From: Desmodus rotundus
Lineage: Eukaryota; Chordata; Mammalia; Chiroptera; Phyllostomidae
NCBI RefSeq assembly: GCF_022682495.2
Contig: NC_071390.1
Span: 168,851,220 to 168,915,219 of the forward strand
Direction: 5' to 3'
DNA: 64,000 nucleotides
Within the stretch, counting starts at the first letter, position 1; every line of letters starts with the position of its first letter. The notes under the pieces were generated by a model, which searched no databases, was not told where the DNA came from, and worked only from the letters and a program-made list of their open reading frames with translations. Position numbers and translations under genes: made by a program. Below, piece after piece: positions 34,532-45,523 of the stretch.

Positions 34532-35226
34532 TAACCTCTCCAGCTAGAAGGAAGCTGGAGGTTTCAGTGATCCAAACCACAGTATTCAGAAAACTTATTA
34601 AAATGCAGATGATAAAAGTTATGGCTTGAGAAATTTTTGCCAGGATGAATTAAGCGGAATCTGAAAACAGAGAAACCAACATAAACAAATGAAAAGATTT
34701 ATTTTATAATGTGAACTAGTGATCAGAGTTCTTACTGATGAAAAATATTTTTTAAGAAACTATCGTTCCTGCTTCTGAGTGTGTGAGTGTGTATGTGATT
34801 TTAAGAAAACTGCGTCACGACTGATAAGGACATTTATCAGTAGGGAACAAGAAAACGCTGATAAGGAAAAGCATCCATCAGCTCAGAAGGACTGCCTACA
34901 GTTGTCATCTTACACTGTGACTTACTGAATCCTGGAGCCGTCCATGGGATTCCTTGAATTCACTTGGCATTTCAAAAATCAGACGCAGTTTTAGGTCAAG
35001 CATCGCCTTACATTTCTGTGGGGTTTGTTCAGTACGGTGCCTCAGGTTTAGGTATTGGCAAACTGTCATTGTAATTGTGCCTCTAATTTGATGAGACTTC
35101 AGTATGTACCTTTCGCTAAAACCTCCTAGGCAGCTTTTAGAATACTTGATTCATGTAGGAAAAGAAAAAAAAAGTTCTCCATTAAAAGAAAGAAGTAATA
35201 AGGGCCACACTAGCAGTGCAGCTTTT
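34532..35226. other. Unannotated DNA
   Basis: No gene or repeat is recognised up to the HAL1 target site. The intact target is an A/T-rich 'ttttaagatct' context. Confidence 0.35.
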
Positions 35227-35241
35227 AAGATCTGTGACTGT

Positions 35242-35989
35242 ATTGGAACCAAGATGGCAGCGTAGGTAGACACATTGCGCCTCCTCTCACAACCAGAACT
35301 GACAGAAAATCGAACGGCAAGGAAGTCCGACACCAAGAAGATAAAAAATGAACATTCATCCAGACCGGTAGGAGGGGCGGAGACGGGCACAGGGGCGGAG
35401 AGGACTCACGTGGCCGTGGCAGACCGAGACTGGAGGAGTGTGGGATGAACGGGACAGGCAGTCTGACCACTAGCAGACCCTGCGGCCCCATATTCACGCA
35501 CATAAACTGAGAGGGTCGGACTCAGAGTGGCAGAGAACAGGGCAGGCAGAGCGGCGGGTAGCACCCCGCGACCCCACATTCACACACAGATAACTGGGAC
35601 AAGCGGCGGGGAGCGAAGCAGACCGCGCAACCCAGGGCTCCAGTGCAAGGAAATAAAGCCTCAAACCTCTGATTGAAAACACCCATGGGGGTTGGGGCAG
35701 CAGCAGGAGAGACTCCCAGCCTCACAGGAGGGGTCGTTGGAGAGACCCACCGGGGCCTAGAGCATGCACAAGCCCACCCACTCAGGAACCAGCACCAGAG
35801 GGGCCCAATTTGATTGTGGGTGGCACAGGGAGTGACGGAAATCCAGTGGAGAGTGGAGCAGGCACCATTGCTCCCTCTCGGCCCCTCCCCCACGTACAGT
35901 GTCACAGCTCAGCAACCAGCGTTACCCCGCCCCGGTGAACACCTAAGGCTCTGCCCCTTTAAGTAACAGAAGCACCAAGACAAAAAAAA
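35242..35989 (+). promoter_or_regulatory. HAL1 5'UTR / internal promoter
   Basis: 748 bp, more GC- and CpG-rich than the surroundings. The motif 'aagatggc' near the extreme 5' end (35251-35258) matches the YY1 site that positions transcription initiation in L1 5'UTRs; its presence about 10 bases from the start argues for a complete 5' end. The part just before ORF1 (gttaccccgccccggtgaac, near 35921) is shared with the second copy at 60660. Promoter activity is inferred, not shown. Confidence 0.6.
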
Positions 35990-36829
35990 ATGGCCCAAAT
36001 GACAGAACACTTCAAAGCTCCAGAAATAATTCAACTAAGCAGCGAACAGATAGCCAACCTATCAGATGCACAGTTCAAAACACTGGTTATCAAGATGCTC
36101 ACAGAATTGGTTGAATCTGTTCGAAAAGTAGATGAAAAAATGAAGCCTATGCTAAGAGAAACAAAGGAAAATGTACAGGGAACCAATAGTGATGCGAAGG
36201 AAACTGGGACTCAAATCAACGGTGTGGACCAGAAGGAAGAAAGAAACATCCAACCAGAAAAGAATGAAGAAACAAGAACTCGGAAAAATGAGGAGAGGCT
36301 TAGGAACCTCCAGGACATCTTGAAACATTCCAACATCTGAATTATAGGGGTACCAGAAGGAGAAGAGGAAGAACAAAAAATTGAAAACTTATTTGAACAA
36401 ATAATGAAGGAGAACTTCCCTAATCTGGCAAAGGAAATAGACTTCCAGGAAGTCCAGGAAGCTCAGAGAGTCCCAAAGAAGCTGGACCCAAGAAGAAACA
36501 CACCAAGGCACATCATAATTACATTACCCAAGATTAAAGAGAAGGAGAGAATCTTAGAAGCAGCAAGAGAAAAGAACACAGTTACCTACAAGGGAGTTCC
36601 CATAACACTGTCAGCTTATTTCTCCAAAGAGACCTTACAGGGAAGAAGGGGCTGGAAAGAAGTATTCCAAGTCATGAAAGGCAAGGACCTACATCCAAGA
36701 TTGCTCTATCCAGCAAAGCTATCATTTAGAATGGAAGGGAAGATAAAATGCTTCTCAGATAAGGTCAAGTTAAAGGATTTCATCATCACCAAGCCCTTAT
36801 TATATGAAATGTTAAAGGAACTTACCTAA
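35990..36829 (+). pseudogene. HAL1 ORF1 (RNA-binding chaperone-like), in-frame TGA
   Basis: The reading frame is 280 codons including the final stop, with a TGA at codon 117 (36338-36340); the rest stays in the same frame to TAA at 36827-36829. L1 ORF1 protein is a trimeric RNA-binding nucleic-acid chaperone of the L1 RNP. Visible order: an N-terminal segment, a charged coiled-coil-like region (about residues 70-112), then the RRM-like part. The RRM begins exactly at the stop (NI-stop-IIGVPEGEE) and is followed by the C-terminal domain, with 'RHIIITLPKIKEKE' and 'LHPRLLYPAKLSFRMEGK' typical of ORF1. The stop is probably CGA to TGA, a CpG transition. A product would be 116 residues, lacking the RRM and C-terminal domain unless readthrough or reinitiation at 36404 (141 codons) occurs. 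Confidence 0.85.
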
Positions 36830-37344
36830 GAAAAAGAAGATAAAAAATATGAACAGTAAAAATGACAGCAAACTCACAGTTATTAACAACCACACCTAAA
36901 ACAAAAACAAAAGCAAACTAAGCAAACAACTAGAACAAGAATGGAACCACAGAAATGGAGATCACATGGAGGATTATCAACAGGGGAATGGGAGGGTGGA
37001 GAGGGGGGAAAGGTACAGAGAATAAGTAGCATAAATGGTAGGTAGAAAATAGACAGGGGGAGGGTAAGAACAGTATAGGAAATGTAGAAGCCAAAGAACT
37101 TATAAGTATGACCGATAGACATGAACTATAGGGGGGGAATGTGGGAGGGAGGGGGTGGGCAGGATGGAGTGGAGTGGGGGGGGGAATGGGACAACTGTAA
37201 TAGCATCATCAATAAATATATATATAAAAAAAGATCTGTGACTGTGAAGGGACAGAGTCTTAGTCATTTCGCAGCTGCGTCCCCACTCGGCTTCTCAGTG
37301 CAGCCTCAGGGCAGTGAGGACAGAGGGGTTCAGCCTGAGCTGAG

Positions 37345-37535
37345 TTCCGGTGTGGCTCCTTACCAGCTAGTGACCTTGGGCTGGTTACTTAACTGCTCTA
37401 AATCTCAGTTTCAGCTTCTGTAAAATGGACATGACATTTTTATAAGATGGTTTTATAAGATGGTTTTATAAGATGGCTGAAGGGATTAATAAGATATAAT
37501 TTCTGGGACATTGTATAGTTTTAATAAATGTTAGC
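37345..37535 (+). repeat. MIR SINE, forward, with internal tandem repeat
   Basis: 'agctagtgaccttgggctggttac', 'ttaactgctctaaatctcag', 'cttctgtaaaatggacatgac' and 'gggattaataagatataat' are the MIR core. A 13-bp triplication (ttttataagatgg, 37437-37476) interrupts it, followed by 'tttaataaatgttagctc'. Confidence 0.8.
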
Positions 37536-39944
37536 TCTCTCTCCTTTTTCTACTTAACTGTATGCTTAAGGAAAATACTATGTGTCTCTTTGTTCCTAGT
37601 ACCTGTGTGTATAACTGGCACACAAGTTCTAAATAACTACTTTTTGGATAGTTAATTAATGTCAGAATGAATTGGATAGATGGATGGATGGATTGTTCAC
37701 AGTAGCCACTCATACTACGAGCCCTTGTTGGCTGATTGTCTGGGCTGCATCTGCATCTCAGTGATGCTGGCTGGTGAGTTTATGATGCAGGCACCAGCCC
37801 ATGCTAAGCAGTACAGCAACAGTCATTTTCACTCCTGATAGAAGTGAACAGGAACCTCCCCTCGCTGCCACGGGAGACTTGACTTGCATTTGAGGCCCCG
37901 GGAGTAATTGTCCTTTCCAATGGGCTTATTTCACAGTCGATTATTCTGTGGCAGCCCCAGACATCTCATTTTAAACATGTATAGCATGTCCTTGAAGAAC
38001 CCAATTGCTTCAACAAGAAGCAGTCACTCAAAATATTAAATATCACTCAATCTTCAAAGCAACTTATCATATCAAGAAGCCCTTTCCATGGCAAGATCTG
38101 CCATTATCATGAAATAAAATAAATATATAAAGAAAAAAATGCCAGGCTTGGAGATACAATCAGTCAATTACCGAGCCATGGTACCCACAGTGTGAGGCCC
38201 ATTGAAAAAACACCACCTGGTGAAGGGCTCGGACACAGCCACTTGGCTATGAACATTTAAACAAGAACTTTATACCCAGTGAATACAAGGTTTCAGTTTT
38301 CCACACTTGAAGCTCCCATAGTCCTGGTGGGAGCCCCACGGCTCGCTCTTGCCTCTTAGTGCCTCCAAGTGGTTATTTATCTTGACTGCCTAACCCACCC
38401 CTCGTACCACTTAGTGACTGGAAAAAACAAAAACGTCAAGTCCTCTCCACTTCTTTCAACTCACTGTGGACAGGAGACACAGGGTGGTTAGGCTAACTCC
38501 TAGGTAGCAGGCTGCTAGAAGAGGTTTTCTCTCCCCCCGGGGGAAGTGAAATTATATGAGGCTTTGATCGTACTTTTATTTTCCTTCTCCGAAGCGAGTT
38601 TTAGGCCTGTGGAAAGCACCAGAGGCAGTTGAGCAGGCTGGGACAGGGAAGGGCTGTAGGCGCCAATGAGAAAGGTCAGAGAGGAAGAACAACCTGGCTC
38701 TCCAAAGTCAGTTTTGTCCTCCCCTATCTAAGGGGTTTAGGTGAAAGCAGTCCAAGAAGCAGATAGTTTCTCATTCCGGCTGCAGTCCAGTAATTTGAAA
38801 GCTTGGCCAACTTCTTTGCTCCACCTCAGTTTTCCTTCCTGTTGAGTGGGCAGCATCACTCAGGTTTTTGTCCTCAGAGATACTTAAGAGCCCAGGTGTT
38901 TTCCGGTTTCAAGTGCTTCTGAGTGCACAAGCGTGATGGCCATTCGGTCAGCAGAAGACAGGTCCGCTTTGGGGCTCTGAGGAATGTGCACAAAGGAAAC
39001 CACCCAACCCCTCGTGTTCATCAAGTACCCACTGTGTCCCCACACTGTGCCCACCTCTGTGGAACAGGCAGAGAGGGAGAAATAGGATCCTGCCTTCCAT
39101 CAAGGATTCTCCATGCAGTTTCTAGAAACACAGATCCACTCAGAAAAATAAAGCTCAGCCAATGAAAAATTGAGAAAAAAAAAGTTAAACCAAAAATGAC
39201 TGAGCGTAACTTCACAACAGAAAAGTATTATGGAGGTAGCAATTGCACTAAGTGGCTACCACCCCGAGGGCTGGGAAAACTAAGGCGAATCATTAGCATC
39301 ATTACAACAGAACAAAGACCAGGTAAAGCTGAAATTCATACCTTGGAGGAGGGAGCAGTGCTTGCCTGGTGCTGGTATCTCTGAGTATTCCTGACAGGGT
39401 TGGTCCTCCAAGTGTTGGGAAAACTTGAATGTGCATTCGACTGCTGGGGCGAAGAAGTATACCGTGAGTGATATTGACAGGAACCGGAAGTTCAATAAAG
39501 CAAACAGGAAGCAAACAAGAAGAGCAGGTCCCGTTTCCCCTCCAGCTTTGCTCATAGTCTCCTAGTGCTTCCCTGTGGCATGACTTACCAGGGAGCAGCG
39601 AGTGAAGCAGAAAGGTGATTACAGATGCCCAATGCCAGCAACACAAAGGGGAATAGAGAAGGGTCAGTTTGGATTGGGGAGACAATTCCTTAATAACTGG
39701 CACTGGTGAATAATCAAGGAGAGAAAGAGATGTATACCATTCAGGGGTTGGTGCTATAAAGACACAGGACATACGAATCAGGAGAAGCAGAAAACTGCAA
39801 TGAGAGGTAACCAGTAAACACAAATGTAAGCTCTTAGAATTCACAAGCAAAATTTGAAGAGGGAGTAAATATAACACAGAATGTAGTATTAGGCAAAGCA
39901 TTTGCATTGTGGACAGATGATGGTAGTGAGCCAGATAGGTCTTA
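37536..39944. other. Unannotated DNA
   Basis: No gene is recognised. A GATG run lies at 37676-37694. The stretch at 38990-39075 has a weak reversed-L2 look (catcaagtacccactgtgtc). The window's longest open frame, 39302-39907 minus (201 codons), is leucine- and cysteine-rich without a known domain. It is best explained as a chance frame, possibly through a decayed repeat. Confidence 0.35.
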
Positions 39945-40115
39945 ATGGATAAAACCTCAGGGGCATGGACTTTGACTTAAATACAAGTCTCATCAACTAT
40001 TCAAAGTATGACCTTGGCAATTTGCTCAAAGTCTTTGAGTCTTATTGTCCTCATCTGCAAGGTGGGGGTAATAATGCTATCGATGTTGCAATGTTATTGT
40101 AAAAAACTGGTTCTG
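39945..40115 (+). repeat. MIR SINE, forward, diverged
   Basis: 'ggggcatggactttgact', 'agtatgaccttggcaatttgc', 'tcttattgtcctcatctgc' and 'aaggtgggggtaataatgc' follow the MIR 5' half and core. Confidence 0.7.
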
Positions 40116-40264
40116 ATAATTTTGGGAAAAAACTTAGTAAAGTGATAGGTATAAACAAAATATTCATTGTTTTCATATTTTAAATCAATTTATGACTATA
40201 ATTTTCATCAGCGATGCTGTGGAAGAAACTGTTCTTTGTGTCCTGATATTCATTTTTTCCTTTC

Positions 40265-40690
40265 AAACATGAGAGTAGAATTTTTAGCTGGGCACATGGC
40301 TATGTAGAGTAATGACTTCATTTCCCAGTTGTCCTTGTACCCATAGCCAGGAGACTAAGTTTTTGACCAATGGGATAATAAACCAAATGATGCTGTAACT
40401 TCTGGGTGGTGACTTTAAAAGGAAAGACCCTCCCCTCTTCTTCCTCCCCTCCTTCTGGAATGCAGACATGGTAGGGAGCCACCTTAGACTTCATGGATGA
40501 GGTAGGGCAACACCCCAGGGATGGCAAAGCAACCAGATAAAAGGAGTCTGTTCATATAACAACCTCACACAGTCAACACAGCAGCGCAGACTTTGTGTGA
40601 GGGAGAAATGAGCTTCCACCGGGTTGAAATCACTGTAATTGGAAGTGAACTAGACTTGATCACTGTCCTAGTGGTGCTTGCATTCTAGAA
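40265..40690 (+). repeat. MaLR/MLT1-like LTR, forward
   Basis: It has 'ggcacatggctatgtagagtaa', 'tttcccagttgtccttg', 'tttgaccaatgggataata', 'ctttaaaaggaaagaccctcc', 'cttctggaatgcagacatgg', 'gcagcgcagactttgtgtgag' and 'gagggagaaatgagcttcc'. The order matches a common mammalian MaLR LTR; the 3' terminus is degraded. Confidence 0.65.
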
Positions 40691-41989
40691 GCAAAGTGTA
40701 GCTGTCATAAAGGTATATCAGATAGGATACTTTGGGTTTCAAGAAAAAGAATGACCAGAAACTAAGAAGCTTTGAAGTAAAGGTTTGTTTGTCTCACATT
40801 CACAGGAATTGGAGTGGTTCCAGGGTGCATTCAATGGCTCAGCAACATCAGGGCTTTGTGTCAGTTTTTCTTGATGTTCTTGATTGGACCTACTCTCATG
40901 GTTGAAAGATAGCTGCCATAGCACCAACCATCATATCCTCACACCAAAAATATGTAAAACGAGACAAATGGAGAAAGATGTGCTCTCTGTTTCTCTTCCA
41001 TCAGGGTGTAAAGTCTTTGACACATATCCTTGTCAGGTTTGGTATCAGACCCTCAGGTCCTGCTGGTCAGGATCGAAATCCACGCCAATGAACTAATAGC
41101 AAAGGAGGCCAAGCAAGCAGGAAACGGATGATTTTCAGCCTCTGTAGGCTTTGGGAGGTGAGCTCTGTAGCAAAAAAATAAGTGTAGTCTGGCAATGGTG
41201 TCCTCAATCTTTTCAGGAACCCTCCTTCACTTTCTGTCATTTTCATGTGGGCAGATTAGTGCTGAAATGCTTCTCTAAATGTGCTTATTTATATCCTGTC
41301 TCTTGTTGAGTTATCCCCTTGTATTGCAAAGGAAGTCGGGTCGGGTTAATTACTTTTTTGAAAAAATATTTGTAACTACCATTTAATTCAATTCTACCAG
41401 GCATCAGGCTCTGTGTTGAGTGCTCAGTACACATTATATCATTTAATAAAGCATGCTTTCTGAAAATTGCTAGTCATCTGCTTGTTACCTTCCAAAACAC
41501 TGCATTTTGGTATGAATAAAAATAAAGCTGGATGATAGAAGGCACTGTGAATCAATTTTCAATATGCTCAAGAATCAACATTACAGAAAGCAGACATCTT
41601 ATTACCTTGGCCAAACTACAGAAAGTGTTGGCTTAGCTTTTAGCTATGGATTTAAATCTGTTCTGATAATGGTGACAGAAAACACAACAGAAAACTAAAA
41701 CATATCTGGCATTTTCCTGTCAAATAAACCAACCGGTCCTTAGGAAATGAGACATTAGTCAAGAATTTAGGTTGATTCGCCAGGACCATTCTAGGACGTA
41801 TCAAAAAGTCTCAGAGTTCTTCTAATTGACTTAAATATTTACTGCTGAGTTGTACACTCTGCCAGTTATTTGCAATGCATAAGTTGCTACACATTCTACT
41901 TTGGGCCCGGGGCTTGCCTTTAAATCTGCTGAGTTTAAGGAATTAATGTTTAGAGACTTTATTAAAACTGTCAGCATCACAAAGAGACT
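40691..41989. other. Unannotated DNA
   Basis: No gene is seen. A weak MIR/L2-like trace occurs at 41395-41455 (ttctaccaggcatcaggctctgtg). Confidence 0.35.
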
Positions 41990-42112
41990 CAACTCCGGGT
42001 GGTGAACAAACAATACAATATGCATATGATGTATTAAAGAATGGCACCCTTGAAATGTATCATTTTATTAACCAATATTATTGCAATAAATTCAATAAAT
42101 ATTTTTTAAAAA
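41990..42112 (+). repeat. L1 3'-end tail
   Basis: 'gcatatgatgtattaaagaat', 'cccttgaaatgtatcatttta', 'ttaaccaatattattgcaataaattc' and 'aataaatattttttaaaaa' match the 3' terminus of L1. The same tail type occurs at 49365-49460. Confidence 0.6.
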
Positions 42113-42711
42113 CCTATCACCATCACATCCTACCACTCTCCAGCAAATCATCACGTGGTAGATCTGGTGGAAGCCTACTGGGCATGCGATGGAGAAAGTT
42201 ATTGAAAGAATTGTCCAATGAGACCAGACAGATTCCTTATCATGCAGCATGTGCAGGGTCTCGTGTCTTAGCTACAACACATTTCTAGACGTATAATCTC
42301 AACACAGAGAGCCTAGGGTCATTTTCGGTTCTCAAATTTGGATAGAGTCATAATCAAATAACAAGCATGTTACAATTTACAGATTCTTGTATCTTACCCT
42401 AAAATGTGTAGTCAATAGGTCTAGTTTAAAGTACATGATTCTTTATTTTTAACATATGCCCCACGTGGTGCTGATGCAGACAGACTGGACCACAGATTAT
42501 AATTTGAAAATCATTAATCTAGACACTGCTTGGCCATCATCCACTTATCCAACTTTAAATTATAAAATTTACTCTTCGCAAGTAACTTTGAAATTGGCCT
42601 AAAAAAAGGATTCCTTTAAAGCTAAGATCACATAGGCTAAATTATGCAGTGGTTAGATCTCAGAAAAATCAATGGCCATTACAATGTTGACAGGCATGAG
42701 GTCTGTGTGTG
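42113..42711. other. Unannotated DNA
   Basis: No gene or confident repeat is recognised. A segment at 42460-42510 (cacgtggtgctgatgcagacagactggacc) hints at a MER5-type hAT end but is too short to call. Confidence 0.3.
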
Positions 42712-42735
42712 ACACACACACACACACACACACAC
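42712..42735. repeat. (CA)n microsatellite
   Basis: About 12 perfect CA units, directly preceded by a short GT run (42703-42710), so the two can pair as a small hairpin. Confidence 0.9.
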
Positions 42736-42944
42736 CAGCCTAGTGACTTGACAGAGGCAGAGCTGTTGAAGTACCTCATCTCAGTCACTTAGTAGATAAA
42801 TGATCAAATATATCAGAGACACAATTTAAAGAAAATAACTATTTTAAAACCACCGAGAACTGCTATAATCAAGTTTCCTGGCAGTTTTATACACACTAGG
42901 ATGACAATAAACTTGAGGCACTCTCTTCCACAATAAACCCTGTG

Positions 42945-42980
42945 TTAATGTTAATGTTAATGCTAATGCTAATGCTAATG
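42945..42980. repeat. Hexanucleotide tandem repeat (TTAATG)3(CTAATG)3
   Basis: Six 6-bp units; the first three read TTAATG and the last three CTAATG. This suggests a point change followed by expansion. Confidence 0.9.
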
Positions 42981-44949
42981 TAGAGACTTGGGGTAAAGGT
43001 TCAATACCCAAGGACTTCCAAGTTCTCAAATCTTGCCATGATAAATTCTCTTACCTCCCCATACAGTTCCCGAGAGAAATATATCCAAATGCAGAAGCAG
43101 GATGTTTAGAACAAAAGAACCACTAAATTAACAGCAGCAGAAGGTCCTCCTACCACTTGACTCTGTCACATGGCAGAATCAGAGTAAGTTTTCTTTTGGT
43201 GGACACCTAAGAGGTGCCTCAAATTCCCCTTCTCGTTCTGCATATCTGCATTTTTAGACAATTATACACAATCAGATCTGTGGGGGAAGGAAGGGACAAA
43301 GGGATGGAAGACAGAGGGAGAGTACAAGAAGAGAGAAAATAAGTGAGTAAACATGGAGAGCAGGCCCTGACCTGGGTCACCTACCCCATGGTAAGCTGAG
43401 AGATATTGAATAACAAGTTACTACAGTTCCCTAGGATGGTGGCCCTGCCCAGCTCTGCTTACGACATGAAATGAAATCATAAGAGATAGAGAAAGGTGCC
43501 ATTGCCACCTTTAAGGACTGTAAGCACAACTGTGACACCAGCATGGTCCCCAAGGAGTGCTTTGATCTGACTGATGATATGAGCAACTGCTTCCTTGAAG
43601 TACAGATGGGATAGGGTAGTGGTGGTGGATCGGAAGTCCTAGTTTGCCCTGGCTAGGATTCATTTGATGATGCGTTTGGACCTTGACATGAAATGGTCAA
43701 TCTCTTCCTTCTTCCCTATCCACCTTTCTAAACCATACGCATCTTTCCGTTTTCAACTCAAACACACTCTCCCGCCTGACACCTACGCAGGCGGTTCTTT
43801 CATTGCGATCACGTGGGCCACACCTGTGCCATTCATTAGCAAGCTCACCTGTTAACAGATAGTGAATAATTATACTCATTAGAAAGGAATCTAACCCTTG
43901 CACGAGTTCTCAGAATAATCAAAAAGCATCTTAGATATGTGATTATGCCTTGTCTTCCTACCTGGATTCTCTGTTCTTCAAAGATAAAAACTCAGTTTTG
44001 AATATTTTTGTAATCTTTGTATCACCTGTAATGTATAATCCCAGAAAGCCCTCCACTTAGGAACATTCAGTTTACAAACTTTCATAGAGACAAAGATTCC
44101 TACTCAGACAAAGTGAAGCAATCTGCCAGCCACCAACAGATGGCTGGGAATGGTCCCCTGAGACCTAGCAATCAGGACTTTTATTAATTAACTGAATGTC
44201 TGAAGCAGTATCATGTCATCAACTTATTTGCAATAAAAAAGAAAACTACGAACACACAATTATATTTGAGAAATTGTTTGAGGGTTGAAAAATCAGAACT
44301 GTTAAATATATAACGTTCTTTTACAAAACACACAAGTGGCCTAGCAGAGATTGCTTGTCAAGTGTCCTGGGACTTCTGAATAAGTGAGCCATCCCACAGC
44401 CCTTTGGATCCTGACCGGGTCTTAAGATAAAGAAGAGTTGCACTATGTACTCCATGTGGTAGGTGTTCAGTAAACTTTTATCTAATTTTAATTTCTTTGA
44501 CTTCACAATTAATTTTAACCTTTTCAAATGCAGAACCACATCAAAGTCTTCTTTTACATACCCCTTGGATGACCAAGCATGATATTAAACAGCATTGCCA
44601 ACCATAGAAAGAGAATGAGGTAAAAAAAAATAAATCAAGGTAAGTCTGTAGCACATATGTATGTGTGAGATTCTACCTACCAACCTAGACAGTTTCCCTC
44701 CAAGAAAGAACCCAAGGAATAAAGAGAAAGGAAAGAACCTGGAGAAGACCTTCAAACACTTGTCTACAGTGGAGTGTGTCAGTTTAGGTCAAACAGACCA
44801 ATTTCTTCAGTGGGAGGCACTCGTTAAGTATATAACTTTAGGTGAGTTGCCTGGCTCCCCTATGCCTCAGCGTACTTTTCTGTAACTGGGACTGACAATA
44901 ATAGAGGGATCCATCTCATATTGACACTCTGAAGCTTAGAAGAGTTAGG
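42981..44949. other. Unannotated DNA
   Basis: No gene is established. 43495-43610 on the plus strand can be read as a 40-residue Cys/Asp-rich peptide stretch with stops on both sides; I could not match it to a family, so no pseudogene is called. Confidence 0.3.
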
Positions 44950-45065
44950 GAGTGGCAAACTATAGCCCAGAGCCCAAATCTGGCCCATCACCTTCTTTTT
45001 ATAAATAAATTTTTTATTCGAGTGCACACACACACTCACACACACGAGTTAATGCCTGTGAAGGT
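44950..45065 (+). repeat. hAT-type DNA transposon relic
   Basis: 'gagtggcaaactatagccca', 'gagcccaaatctggcccatc' and 'ataaataaattttttattcgagtgcacac' follow the end of a mammalian hAT (Charlie-group) repeat of the form 'ggcaaactatggcccgcgggccaaatccggcccgcc'. A short CA run (45025-45044) has expanded inside it. Confidence 0.6.
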
Positions 45066-45320
45066 CTCAGAGCTTTGCCTGTCCCTCAGCAAATGCTCCG
45101 TGAACATTCGCTACTGTTTTCGTTGTGTCAGAAGACATATGTGATCTCATGTTTCCTCATCTGAGAAATGGAAATATTTAAATATTTAAACTCAATCATC
45201 TCTAGCAGTAATTCTGATTTGGACTATTCACTAAATACATATGGTTTTTCAAGAAAACTATTGACAAGGGAAACAGAAATAGAGCAGAGTCAATTAATTG
45301 ATGAAAAGGTTCCTACCTTG

Positions 45321-45523
45321 CCTTGACCAGCATGGTTCAGTGGATTGGGCGTCATTCCTCAAAGCAAAAGGTCGCCAGTTCAATTCCTGGTCAGGGCACA
45401 TGCCTGGGTTGCTGGTTCAGTCCCCTGAAAGAGGCAACCAATCAATGTTTCTCTCTCACATCAATGTTTCTCTCCCTCTCTTTCTCCCTCCCTTACCCTC
45501 TCTCTAAAAATAAATTTTAAAAA
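45321..45523 (+). mobile_element. VES SINE, variant with internal duplication and deletion
   Basis: It starts 'ccttgaccagcatggttcag', with A-box-like 'ggttcagtggattgggcg', B-box 'ggtcgccagttcaattcc' and 'tggtcagggcacatgcctgg'. Compared with the 20416 copy it lacks the segment around 'caacaaggggcacatg' and carries 'atcaatgtttctctc' twice (about 45442 and 45460). The tail is 'ctctaaaaataaattttaaaaaa'. Flanks resemble each other (aaggttcct / aaggatctg) as an eroded target duplication. Confidence 0.92.

Larger units (their letters stand above)
35242..37230 (+). mobile_element. Complete half-L1 (HAL1-type) retrotransposon, no ORF2
   Basis: The element is bounded by a perfect 15-bp target duplication, 'aagatctgtgactgt', at 35227-35241 and 37231-37245. 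The insertion site 'tttt/aagat' is the classic L1 endonuclease target. From 5' to 3' it has an L1-like 5'UTR (35242-35989) beginning 'ttggaaccaagatggcagcg', an ORF1 frame (35990-36829) and a 400-bp purine-rich 3'UTR with G runs (e.g. 37129-37187). It ends in 'aataaatatatatataaaaaaa'. There is no trace of ORF2 (endonuclease or reverse transcriptase). The 1,989-bp length and bracketing duplication show that it retroposed as a unit and is not a truncated L1. Transposition must have used L1 proteins in trans. Confidence 0.92.

Noticed and set aside
35522..35905. 127-codon minus-strand frame in the HAL1 5'UTR
   Set aside because: It lies antisense in the GC-rich 5'UTR. An antisense L1 ORF0-like product was considered, but nothing supports it beyond an open frame.
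39302..39907. Longest open frame in the window (201 codons, minus strand)
   Set aside because: It is Leu/Ser/Cys-rich with no recognisable domain, signal or splice context. A chance frame, possibly through a decayed repeat, is the simpler explanation.
42712..42980. Short repeats considered as a CRISPR-like array
   Set aside because: They are simple microsatellites with no spacer structure, and the genome is mammalian.
43495..43610. Cys/Asp-rich peptide-like stretch, possible processed pseudogene
   Set aside because: Only about 40 residues between stops and no family I can identify; no poly-A tail or target duplication found.
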